Shown in pieces: positions 54,251-64,000 of a stretch of 64,000 nt of DNA. Position numbers and translations under genes: made by a program. The notes below the pieces were generated by a model. That model worked only from the letters and a program-made list of their open reading frames with translations, made no database searches and was not told the DNA's origin. Every line of letters starts with the position of its first letter. Positions within the stretch are counted from its first letter, which is position 1. Source of the DNA: Datisca glomerata (taxonomy: Eukaryota; Streptophyta; Magnoliopsida; Cucurbitales; Datiscaceae); NCBI GenBank assembly GCA_003255025.1, contig QANY01004038.1, positions 1,382,793 through 1,446,792 on the forward strand, read 5' to 3'.

Positions 54251-57200
54251 CAACACAAGGATGGGCCTTTATACCATTAAAAAACAGATTAGTTCTCGGC
54301 TTTCGTATGTGTCATAACCCATAAACCAGCAAAAACATACAAAAATCCATATTTAAATCAGGAAGCCTATGGGTGATCCACAACCATGAATCAATATTCT
54401 TTAATTGTAATGATTTTCTCGCTAGTCAAATTCTTCCAACTCCCATAGAAATGAGTCTTTTACAATTTAGAAAAAATTATGGAGTTATCATGAAATTAAA
54501 GCGATGAAATTTAATAATCAAAATTAATATATAGATCATACTAAATATGCTTGAAGTAAGTTCCTATTTGTACATCCATAAATAAAGTTGGCCTAAAAAT
54601 TATCAACCCGAAACGTCCCTCTTTCATAGTAATTTTACAAATGAAATGTGAAAACACATGGTAAAATTTCGTATATAAATTCATTGAAAAAGTTTAAATT
54701 ATTAATTTTATTATTAAATTTGAGTATAATAAAAACAACAATCTAACAAAAATTTAGTACATAAAAAAAAATTTAGAAAAGTGGCAAATAAACTATTTTT
54801 TATTGTAAAAATGGCCGAAATATGATGAACAATTTATTTATTACTGTGTATTTTCGGTAAATAATTATTTACCACTGTCATGTTCGGTCAATTTTGCACA
54901 TAAAAAAATTTCGGCCATTTTTGCAACTCCACCTCCGAAACTTCTTTTTTCCTGTTATTTTCCCTAAACTTTATAAAAAAAACACGTTAAACGAGGTCCA
55001 TAAAGAACTAAATTTAAATAATTTTCTATAATGAGAGGATTAATTTTAATTTTTTTTAAGTTGAATACACTAAATTTAATAATAAAAAATTAAACAAGAG
55101 TTTTTGATTCTAAATCATTCATAGAGAGAGACAAAAGAAAAAAAGAAGAAGGATAAAAGGGGAACCACCTATAATACTAGTGCAAATATATCTGAATGAT
55201 TCAAATTCCTCTGCAATGAAGCAAGCTTAAAGGTTGATGCAGAAAGAAGTTGTTTAGCTCAAGCAGGTGCAAAGGTTGAGATGTTTAATGTAATTCAGAG
55301 CAACAAAAAACGTTTTCAGATTTTTCGTAGGGTGAGTTATATGAATTTCTTCTTTTCCCCCTTAAAAAGTTTGTTAATTGTGTTCATTTTTCTTGAGATA
55401 TTCAGTTGTTTTTCTTTATCACCATGCTTCATGTTCTTTATATTTAGCTAATCATCAGAAATTAGTATGTCTTAATGTTAAGACTCCTAATATTACTTAT
55501 GTGGCGTTCAAACTTTTTTATGTTTTCACATTTCATTGTTTATTTTCTATAATTTTTTCATCAACCTCCTATATATTTAAATATAATTTATTCACTTAAA
55601 TTAATTATTATATTATATATCCTAAATATTGTCTTAAATGTTTTTAATAGGAGAAAACTCAAAATGAGAGAATAAATAGTCATATGACTTTAAAAAAGAA
55701 CCACTTAAAAAATAATAAATACAAGACCAAAAGATGCATGTCACCTTTCTAAAAAAAAGATCATAGTTACATAATGTACAATTAAATTAACCTATAAAAA
55801 GCACAAAAAAAAACATACCACATAGCATATAAAGAATAGCAAAAGTTACAAACACTTAATTTATTAAAGTAACATAATTATTTTAAATGACTTGCACCAA
55901 ATATTTCTCGGTTCCACAAAATCCAATAGGCTTCCTCCTTCACACCTTTCAATTTTCTTTAGTTTCCAGTTTTAGTTGTTGAATTTACCCCATGAGTTTC
56001 ACACTCAGCCTTTTTAGTTTTCACATCTTCTCCAAATCTTTCTTTAGTTTCCAGCCTTTTTAGTTTTCACTATCAACACGTTCTAAGCATTTTTCTTTTT
56101 TTCTTCTTTAGTTCTCTCACAAATTTTCATTAAGCTAATGTTTGGATTTTGAGAATTATGATGAAGCAAAAAATGGTGAGAATTTTATATTTTATTGATC
56201 AATTTATACATATCTTTAGTTATTCAATAACTTTTATATAAGTTATGGAAAAGACGGTCAGTTACTTTTTCTTTTACTAAGCTTTTTATTTATTAAGTTT
56301 TTTATATAATATTTTTATATGATGATGCATGGTAAGGGCTTATTACTAGTTCTGAATTGAAGTAGTCTTATAATATTTATAGATTTTATACAAACATCTC
56401 TATATCTGTCATAATTTAATAAATAAATAATATGAGAAAGAAATCATATTTTTATAAAAAATTATAATTTAATAAATAAAAATGAGAAAAAAATTATTAG
56501 AGCTTAACTGCTAAATAATGAACGTGGGCCAGAGACAAACCCATAGACTAAAATTGAAGCCACTAAACATTAGATAAATCACCTGTTGAATATTTGTTAG
56601 TTTTTGACCGAAAATTGGCGAATTTAAATGAAAAGATATAATTGGAATGTATTTTATGACAATTTCTTTTTGTTAAATAGGTATATATATATTGTATTGT
56701 ATGCATTAATATAAATACGAAAATGATATGTATGGAAAATTAGTGAGCAAAATACAAAATTCACCATATGATAGATGATGACAACCAAAACACACTCCTA
56801 GAAAGAAAAAGAGAGTATTGGAACTGAGGTAGAGTCAGACGAGCAAAGCTCCACAATACCAAAGCTACCCCTGTTTTCAATCCCGCCAGCAAAGTCAGCG
56901 GATCGCTCCGGACACCTAACTCCACCACTCTACACATTGGCATCAGTCCCATTCTGATGGGAAGACGAACCAGGCAAACACAGGTTTGCTACAACGACAA
57001 CAGCCATTCTTGCCATTGACTTTTCTCACAATAACCTTGAATTGCTTCCAGGGCTTTTGTTAATGGACGCCGAGGCTGCTAAATTGCCCTCCCCAGCCAC
57101 AACTCTATGTGGGACTCGCTACGTTGAAAGCCATAAAAAATATGCAAGTAATCAAAAGATTTAATTTTGAAAATTTTAATCTTAGTGAACACTGATTAAG

Positions 57201-57839
57201 AGAATATCTCAGAATGTGTAAGATTACTGCAAATCAGAGAATCTTTCTAGAAAAACCGTCTTACAAATGCAGACAATTCTCTACCACGTGTCTTTTCAAG
57301 TAATAATTTATTGATGAATAATGTCTTTATACTGCATTAGATAATCGCAAGTGGGCTTAAGTGGAGTTAGGGCTGGAATTTTATTCGAAATAAAATGTTT
57401 TTCTAGTTAAAAAAACCCTTAAAATAGAAACCTAATACAACAGTCGAAAGTTGACTACTCAAAGATGCCTTGAGAGTGGTTTATGACACTCATAATCTAT
57501 GACTATAGTTAAGCATATAATACACAGCCAAATCAAAGCCATTAAACAAATTAGTGATGTGGCTGTTCTTTTTTCAAGCGTAAGAATAGATTGTTGATAT
57601 AAATTGAACTACAGATGATATTAACATAAGTTTTTAATAGATTGACAATTTAAATTAAAATTTGATCAAACATAGACTAAATTCAAAATTTAAATGAAAT
57701 AATCGTGTAATTTTAAATTGATAAGTCTTTTGGTATTCTTTCCACTAAAGTCATATCTATCATCTAAATTATTAACAATATATTAGTTGTGAAAAATTAA
57801 GAGACAAATTAGTTTAAATAGATTGACACTCGGGGGACC
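54251..57839. other. Unassigned AT-rich stretch, with one GC-richer island
   Basis: No gene recognised. It contains a small foldback (54805-54924) and a GC-richer segment at 56760-57130. The latter has a minus-strand frame (56952-56761) and a second frame reading MARMAVVVVANLCLPGSSSH just upstream (about 57010-56925), which looks like a signal peptide but has no recognisable partner. It could be an exon of a cellular gene or a TE remnant. Confidence 0.35.
54805..54924. repeat. Small foldback, 120 bp
   Basis: GTAAAAATGGCCGAAAT (54805-54821) pairs with ATTTCGGCCATTTTTGC (54908-54924) with one mismatch. The loop includes the palindrome TAAATAATTATTTA. Size and form suit a MITE remnant; no flanking TA or trinucleotide duplication is clear. 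Confidence 0.75.
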
Positions 57840-58430
57840 CAGCACGTTGGACTTCAATTGGAAAAGAAAGGCGGCAACTTAGGAGGTAGGACACCGGGGG
57901 GTCTTCAGTGTCCTCCCTCAGCCACCCCAAATCAAGGTAGAGAAGGCGACCAGGTTCATCGAGGAAGAATCACATTAGATCCACCATCCCACACTAATGC
58001 GCTAGTCATCTCCCCTATAATTGCCAATATGAAGGGCGGACCCTAATAGACGTGAAAGCTTGGCTGACATCCTGAACTAATATGTCTTCCTGCAGATGGA
58101 ACTTGACCCCAAATAGCTCTGCTCGTGCTCTACTCCCTTGGTTGGATTCAAAGGGCATGGATTATCTCAGACGGCGTGATGGAGCTCCCCGTGACCCTGG
58201 GCAGAACTCTATGGCTTGCCACTAAGAAGGCCGTGTTCACGATGATGAGGTGTACAACACCATCCTCGGCAGACCTGCCATCCATAAGTTTTAGGTCATA
58301 CCCTCCACGTACCACAAAATCATGAAGTTCCCTAACCCCGCGAGTGTGGGGCTAGTAAGAGGGGATCAGAAGACGTCAAAGGAGTGTTAGTCAACAGCCC
58401 TCAAGCAGAAGGAGTCGACTACAATAAAGG
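57840..58430 (+). pseudogene. Tat-type gypsy gag end and protease
   Basis: Plus strand: GRITLDPPSHTNALVISPII and ANMK (57858-58046), then in shifting frames MELDPK, STPLVGFKGHGLSQTA, VYNTILGRPAIHKF-type codons, STYHKIMKFPNPA and GVGLVRGDQKTSKE. In Tat-type elements this is the ...DALVI....N..V.RVLVD-GSSADI... protease followed by ILGRP and M.KFPT..G.G. The catalytic D-GSS stretch itself (about 58040-58070) is damaged. No RT follows; the 88-bp array starts 180 bases later. Confidence 0.75.
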
Positions 58431-58610
58431 AATAGATCATAATAGCTACCTCACCACTTAGGTGATGAGAAGCTGGTTTCCCGGACAAGGTCGATATTTA
58501 AGCCCCAAAAGAAAAAAAGGGGGAAGAGAGGGAAGTCGTGTAATCAAGCAAAAATTATCAAATGAAAGGCATAATCTCCCACAAGTAAGATCAAGGAAAA
58601 AGAAATGTTT

Positions 58611-59250
58611 GACTTGCATTTCAGCTCGCCAGATGGGAAGAAATACTCTAGAAATGCCTAATTAGACTCCAAAAGGAAAAATGATGTCTAGCTTGCATTC
58701 TAGCTCGCTAGACAAAAAAAATGACTCTATTTAGAGCAAAAAATCCTGATTAAACTCCAAAAGGAAAAAAAATATGTATGGCGTGCAGACTAGCTCTCCA
58801 TACGGGAAAAATACTCTAGTCAGAGATAGAAAATGCCTGATTGGACTCCCAAATGACAAAAGTGATGTATGGCTTGCATTCTAGCTCGCCAATTAGGAAA
58901 AATAACTCTAATCAAAGCAGAAATGCCTGACTATACTTCAAAAGGAAAAAAAATGATGTCTAACTTGCATTCTAGCTCACCAGATGGAAATGGACTCTAG
59001 TCATAGCAAGAAATTCCTGGCTAGACTCCAAAAGGAAAAAGTGATATGTGGTGTGTATTCTAGCTTGCTAGATGGAAAAAATGGGCACTAGCCCGAGCCG
59101 AGATGTCCCACTAGATGTCAAAGGAAAAGGAGAAGTCTTGCTTGCATTTTAGCTCACCAGATGGGAAATAATTCCAACTAGAGCAGGAGTACCTGGCTAA
59201 ACGCCAAGACAGGAAAGCAAAACGATCGGCACCCTAGCTCGTCAAACGGA
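58611..59250. repeat. Tandem array, about 88-bp unit, about 7 copies
   Basis: Unit starts (GCTTGCATTCTAGCTCGCCA-like) at 58611, 58691, 58781, 58872, 58963, 59051, 59140 and a partial at 59227. Each unit has CAGATGGGAAAAA, ACTCTAGTCAGAGC, AAATGCCTGACTAGACT and CCAAAAGGAAAAA blocks. Spacing 80-92. It lies between Tat protease (plus) and Tat-like ORF (minus). Low identity between units suggests age. Confidence 0.9.
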
Positions 59251-59850
59251 AAATAAACTCAAATTTGAAGCAGGTCCCCCCGAACAGACCTCCCATAAGG
59301 GACAACACCCAAGCAATTTCACAAGGTTACGACAGGACTGTAGGCCGGCCTCCTTCAAAGAGGGCAACCCACTAGAAGGACAATAATAAAGCTCATTCAA
59401 GCTGAAGATCAAGACAACTTGAGGACTCAGGTCAAGAGGTATTACTAAAAACATTCAAGGTTTAAAATCAATGAAGTACTAAGATTGAAGAAAGGATTAA
59501 AGTTTACCGGAGGACCAAGTCAATCTGGAGGAAACAAAGTTTCATTTACTTAAGGCAATAAACCAAAAGAAGAACAAATGAAGAGCTATAAAAAAGTAAA
59601 AACATATCCTCGTTAAAAAGAAGAAGGGAAAATTAGAAGGATAGGAAATGGAAATTACAAATGGTAGAAAAAAGTAATAAGCTAAGCGGCAAGGGCTGCC
59701 AGGGCCTTAGCAGCATCAATGGTAGAGGCCAGGGAAGTATCAGCGGTACCAACAGCCTCAACCTGCTCTGGCAATGGGGGAAGGATTTCCTCCTCAGCTT
59801 GACCCAAGGGTAAAGGAGGATAGACCTCAGTGTCTAATTTCTCAGCGTTA
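59251..59850. other. Unassigned stretch following the 88-bp array
   Basis: A-rich, purine-biased plus strand (AAGAAGAACAAATG and similar). No gene recognised. It ends in the minus-strand ORF region. Confidence 0.35.
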
Positions 59851-61400
59851 TCAGCAGCCTTGGTCAGTTCCTGCTATGGAGGGGGGAGATCTCCTCCTGG
59901 GATGACCTAGAGGTAAAGGAGTAGAGACCTCCATGTCTAGGTCGTCGGAAGCAGATAAGCTAGGGAACCCAGGGGAAACAGGTAGGGCCCTATTCGACCG
60001 ATAAAGAGGAGAATGCAGCTTCCCAATAGCTTTTTGTGCTTCACGAGCATCTAGCACCATCACTCTCTCATAGGTTCTCTCATAGGCTATGACTAGAGGA
60101 GTAGGCAGAGGATTCGAAGGACAGTTAAGAAAGCCTAAGTCCCACTCGGGATGAGCGGCGATGACCTCATCCCGACAGCTCTCATAGCCCATAGAGAACT
60201 CCACGACAAGGGCCACCTTGAACTTAGAGGACTTCTTAAAATCCCCAATCCCTTTAGCATAGCCTTCAGCCTGTCGGTTAGATCAACCTACAATTGAGCC
60301 TCCACCAAGTCGAGCGTCTCTAAGCTTCCTTCTCCCGTTTCTCCGCCTAAGTTTAGGAGTGAATCTTTCAAGATAGTCCTCTAAGACTCGGGCCTTGTCT
60401 CTCAACATTTTCTCTTGCTACTGAAGATTAGAGAAAAACCGTATCCCGATCAGGTAACCGAGCCTCCAGACACTTAAACCCCTCCCCGAGGGCCCCTATT
60501 CCCTTGAACTCTGTTTCAAACTCGTCATAGGTGTGGCGAGGAAAGTTGAAATTCTTAGCCCCCTCAACGAGCTTAGCATCCACCTGAGACACAACCCACG
60601 TCTCGAGCACTTGGACCTCACAGCAGCCAAGATGCGCTAGCATCACTGTATTATAGGTCAGGATCTACGGAAAGGCACCAGTTAAAGAACTAGATGGAAT
60701 ACAAGGAACAAAAGAGGCATTGAAGCAAAAAGCTAGCACTCACGTCAAATGTGTGCTCTATAAAGCCATTGCTAAGTTCTGTCACAGGCCTTTCGAGAAG
60801 GCTGATCCCCTTCTTGGGATCACATGCTTGGTCCACTAGTCCAACACCCTAACTACCTCATTATGATCCCGGGCCTGGGTTTCAGACTGGCAGGCCTCAT
60901 CTGAAGACATCAAGGCCCTACGCTTTGAGCCAGCATGAGACCCTTGTTGGCCAAAGCCCGATACAGTAAAATTGCAAACCTGAGGAGGGGAATTCTTAGC
61001 CTCCCGAATAATTACAATATGAGGCGGAACAGGGGGCTGAGGTGATCGAGATGAACTCTGAAAAGTTCTCTAAGCACCGCTACCTTCGTCAGATCCTGCC
61101 CTGAGAAAGCTAGGACATGCTTATTCAAGAAATTCCCAACAGGCTTGGGAGGATAGGGAGGAGGAGGAGGAGGAATGGACATTGGCAAAGAAGCAGGAAC
61201 ATGGGATGAGGGGGTTGCGAAGCTAGTGGTAATGTCCCTAGCGCCTTAGGCTGAAGAATAAATGGAGGAAATGTAAAGGGAAATGTCTTCCCTTTCGACG
61301 GCTCCAGTTTCTTAACTCAGAGCTTCTTCATCTTCTCAACCATAGAGGCATCAAGCTTTCTCTCTGCTTCTTGGGGGAAGGAGCATCTCCAGCCATTCCT
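59851..61400 (-). pseudogene. Gypsy-like ORF (putative Tat/Ogre extra ORF or gag), broken
   Basis: Minus-strand coding-like sequence with higher GC content. Start may be ATG at about 61400 (MAGDAPSPKKQRES). Later blocks: GSKRRALMSSDEACQSETQA (about 60930), 60646-60428 with VEGAKNFNFPRHTYDEFETE, FKGIGALGEGFKCLEARLPD, and 60216-59851 with VEFSMGYESCRDEVIAAHPE, WDLGFLNCPSNPLPTPLVI and a P/S-rich tail. The layout (basic, proline-rich N-terminus, charged helical middle, F..GF..C motif, acidic P-rich end) is that of poorly characterised plant retrotransposon proteins found beside Tat/Ogre gag, but I could not assign it firmly. Several frame breaks; opposite in strand to the Tat protease. Confidence 0.5.
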
Positions 61401-61459
61401 ACACAAATATAATCGCTTTACAAGAGATCAAAAAAAATAATAGGAGCAGGAGAATAAAT

Positions 61460-62825
61460 TGTTGGATCAGGTTTTAAAATTTGAGGAAAAATCGTTAAAC
61501 AACGAACAGTTCGTTGGCAGAATATCAAAAATTTTTATATCAACCAATTTAATCATATTAAATATTAAAATCATAATCCCACTATGCATACCAAGTTAAA
61601 AGAATTCAAAAGAGTAGAAACAATTTTATACCTTTCTTGTATTGGAGATTTTCTGAAAATTCAACCCCAATACTTATGCAATTGCTGAAAATTATATATT
61701 CCCTTAGAGTCAATATTGTGTCCAAATTTATCAATTCCAATTGATAAATTAAATTTATCTCCATCAATTAATTAATTAATATCTATTATTTACTAATTAT
61801 TCAATAATTAGAAAATAATAAAATAATTAATTTGAACATCAATTAATTATTTATCACTAATTAAGTGACAAAACCCATCACATATGAGTTCGAAAAATAC
61901 ACATTAGCCCCAAACACATTTGGTCCAACTGATATTATTTTTTCTATTCCTATTCTCATGAGCCATTCCTAAGACCGAATAGACCCACATGAATGAAGCT
62001 ATAAGATTCAAATACCTGAAAAATGTATCTCTATAAATTTCCGAATTATTTAATCTTGACATCGTACGACTTCACTATAGGTTCGATGCCGAATCAACTT
62101 TTGATTCACGTGCGTTACATCTCGTGTGTGGGTGCAAATAATTTTTTGTATTTCACGGTCCACATAATATTTTAACATACTACCCTTTGTGAATATCAGT
62201 AACAAGAGCAAGATGTAAACTTATCATTTTACCCCTCTTGTTATTATTTCATTAACTCATTTATTGACTGTGAATAAGAAAGAAATAACAGTGAATTGTC
62301 TCATACAATTCACAAGTCTTATTCAATAACTCATTTCATTGAATACTTGGCCAAGTTAATTTATTCACACACTCATCAATAAAGCATGGGGTGACATTGT
62401 TGCTTTCGTAAACTAAGCATGAATTTTCATATATGTGAATCACGCAACTCCAACATAGTCGAATTACGATCCTAAAAGTCGAGGTATTGTCTGGTAATTC
62501 AAACTCACTCCTTTGGTATATCAAAGACCGTAAGTGACTAAGTCAAGCTTCGTATTCACCTCAGGAGTAAAGTAATTATGAAAATACCCTTAAAATGTAA
62601 AAATTAGATTTAGTGCTAGGTGAACGATTTTGCTCTAAACTAATTTGTTACAGGTATATTCAACATGTTCTATAACATGTCTAGGTCAACCATCAGAGTC
62701 TCCACTCCCATGCCCTGAGACTAGCATCCTTTGGTTCAACCTGACAGTCATAATCGGACTCGATTGTCCAGTCGACCCTAAGACTATCAATATCATTTCG
62801 AACTATTTCAGAAGAGTTTGTCTAA
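61460..62825 (-). repeat. Copia-type LTR, second copy of the left-edge repeat
   Basis: 61690-62825 aligns with 185-1345 in the same orientation. The minus-strand end reads CTGATCCAACA at 61460, a plausible LTR terminus. The right side joins copia gag codons at about 62825 without primer site or leader, so a deletion removed pol and the start of the LTR. Confidence 0.7.
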
Positions 62826-63180
62826 AAGAACCCTATATCTTTGCAGTTTCTTCATCAACTTAGGAAGTGAGTACCTCAACTTATTCATCGAATAATTAAG
62901 TTTGAAGTTCTCAAAAGTGTAAGGCAGAGTCTCAAGGATCATATCAACTTACGTCTTGCCATCTACCTCAGCACCGATAATCTCCATCTCATTCAGATAA
63001 CTAATGATCAACATCATATGTTTTCTTACAGAAGTTCCAGGTTTCATCATGCACTTCACTTCATGAAGTTTCACACAGTAGCCTATTTGGCTTGGCGACC
63101 CTGATCTCTGAACAGTTCGGTGATGTTTAACATCATATCAGTGACAGTTTCCATGTTCTGATGTTATTATTACAACATAT
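62826..63180 (-). pseudogene. Copia gag fragment
   Basis: Minus strand: MMKPGTSVRKHMMLIISYLN and EMEIIGAEVDGKT, VDMILETLPYTFENFKLNYS, then MNKLRYSLPKLMKKLQ. This is the central helical region of plant copia gag. The start lies further right and is unreadable; the zinc knuckle and pol are missing because the frame runs into LTR sequence. Confidence 0.82.
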
Positions 63181-63802
63181 TGCTAACAGAAGCCAAGATG
63201 TAACATATGACGATCTCATCAGAACACAACCAAGAAACATAAGTATCATTTTCATTTTTAGTCGATTCAGCAATAGGCTCAAGGGGACAAAGGGTGGTGA
63301 GCACGAACTTATGCTTTTCTACGCGAGCACGATATCAAGATTACGTTTCCAATTCACGTAATTTTACTAGTAAGTTTGTTCCCGTTTAAGATAGTTGAGA
63401 GTGGAAATAGTGACATGATTACCGAAAAGAATAAATAAAGAGGTGTAAATAAATACTCAATCTTTTAGGAAAGTATGATATATGATCCAAATACCTAAAT
63501 ATTTAAAAATTCAATAAAAAATATTTCTTCCATGATGTTACGATCAACAATGATATATTGTCTCATCAAAGGACGACTTCCAAGTTACCTCCTATCGTAT
63601 CAAGACTCCTCTTGTTTGGTTAGCGCTTCTTAAGATGTCACTACATCTAGCTTAACCACTCACCAAATTTTTTGGCCACCTTAGTCACATTAACTAGCCC
63701 CTATGAGAGATTTCAATGTGCTTCGGTCTAAGTGTTTAACCAACATATCGACTTTAAAGGTTGCTATGCACTAACCGTCCATCTAGGAATGATCCTATCT
63801 CA
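63181..63802. other. Unassigned stretch near the right edge
   Basis: No recognisable coding motif. It may contain the rest of the gag N-terminus and leader of the minus-strand copia element, too decayed to read. Confidence 0.35.
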
Positions 63803-63938
63803 TTTCAAGTCTTAGCTTCTTAAGAAACTCGATTACTTAAAGCGAAACGATTCTCAAGTTTCTCCCGTTGAAGAAAGAGAAACTTGAGAATCGTGTTGCT
63901 TTGAGTCATCGACTTGCTTAAGAAGCTAAGACTTGAAA
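63803..63938. ncRNA. Candidate hairpin RNA locus (62-base arms, 12-base loop)
   Basis: Left arm 63803-63864 and right arm 63877-63938 are reverse complements with six differences, two of which become G-U pairs in RNA of the plus strand, leaving four mismatches. The loop CCGTTGAAGAAA lies at 63865-63876. The shape is that of a plant primary microRNA or young inverted duplication. Either strand could be transcribed. No promoter is identifiable, and a simple foldback transposon is equally possible. Confidence 0.5.
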
Positions 63939-64000
63939 AGGAAGTAGATGAACTTGTACTTAGATGATATGCTTTTCATCCATCACCTTATCAATATAAA

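Noticed and set aside
1..64000. tRNA, rRNA or snRNA genes
   Set aside because: No cloverleaf-type A/B box pair or conserved rRNA sequence was noticed on either strand; tRNA-like words found are primer binding sites only.

Overview
The window looks like intergenic heterochromatin from a flowering plant, probably a eudicot: very AT-rich, with no intact cellular gene recognised and almost every coding-like stretch the decayed remnant of a transposable element. The evidence is translated motifs (copia and gypsy gag, protease, integrase, reverse transcriptase and RNase H; MULE transposase), LTR ends in TG...CA beside tRNA-type primer sites, target duplications and tandem arrays. All reading frames are broken by stops and frameshifts, so I call them pseudogenes.

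Layout. 1-1900: copia-type LTR sequence (minus). 2635-5976: a Mutator-like element (MULE) with long terminal inverted repeats and a 9-bp target duplication, containing a broken transposase and a palindromic minisatellite that recurs at 7.6-8.3 kb. 8.3-17.35 kb: a minus-strand copia element with large LTRs; its 3' end is interrupted by a ~187-bp tandem array. 17.35-24.37 kb: a chromovirus-type gypsy element split by a copia LTR (17.85-19.86 kb) and then by an inversion that also cut a neighbouring Athila-type gypsy element. 24.37-27.74 kb: Athila gag-protease, primer site and 5' LTR (minus). 28.3-31.6 kb: Tat-type gypsy gag and RT (minus) with an Arg-type primer site. 31.7-34.9 kb: a copia element (plus). 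35.7-39.1 kb: pieces of Tat and copia elements and a ~130-bp tandem array. 39.1-43.5 kb: a pol-less, gag-only copia-type element with two LTRs and part of a second internal region. 43.6-47.1 and 47.7-50.8 kb: two further plus-strand copia elements. 51.0-57.8 kb: mostly unassigned AT-rich DNA with a 291-bp duplication, an RNase H fragment of LINE type and a small foldback. 57.8-61.4 kb: Tat-type fragments on both strands around an ~88-bp array. 61.46-63.2 kb: copia LTR and gag (minus). 63.80-63.94 kb: a strong 62-bp-arm hairpin.

No new cellular system is evident. The most interesting points are structural: a reconstructable ~3.2-kb inversion through two retrotransposons; a satellite-like array homologous to the region just after the chromovirus pol stop; a palindromic minisatellite both inside and outside a MULE; a tandem gag-only element; and the hairpin near the right edge. 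All similarities were judged by eye; no alignment or search was run.
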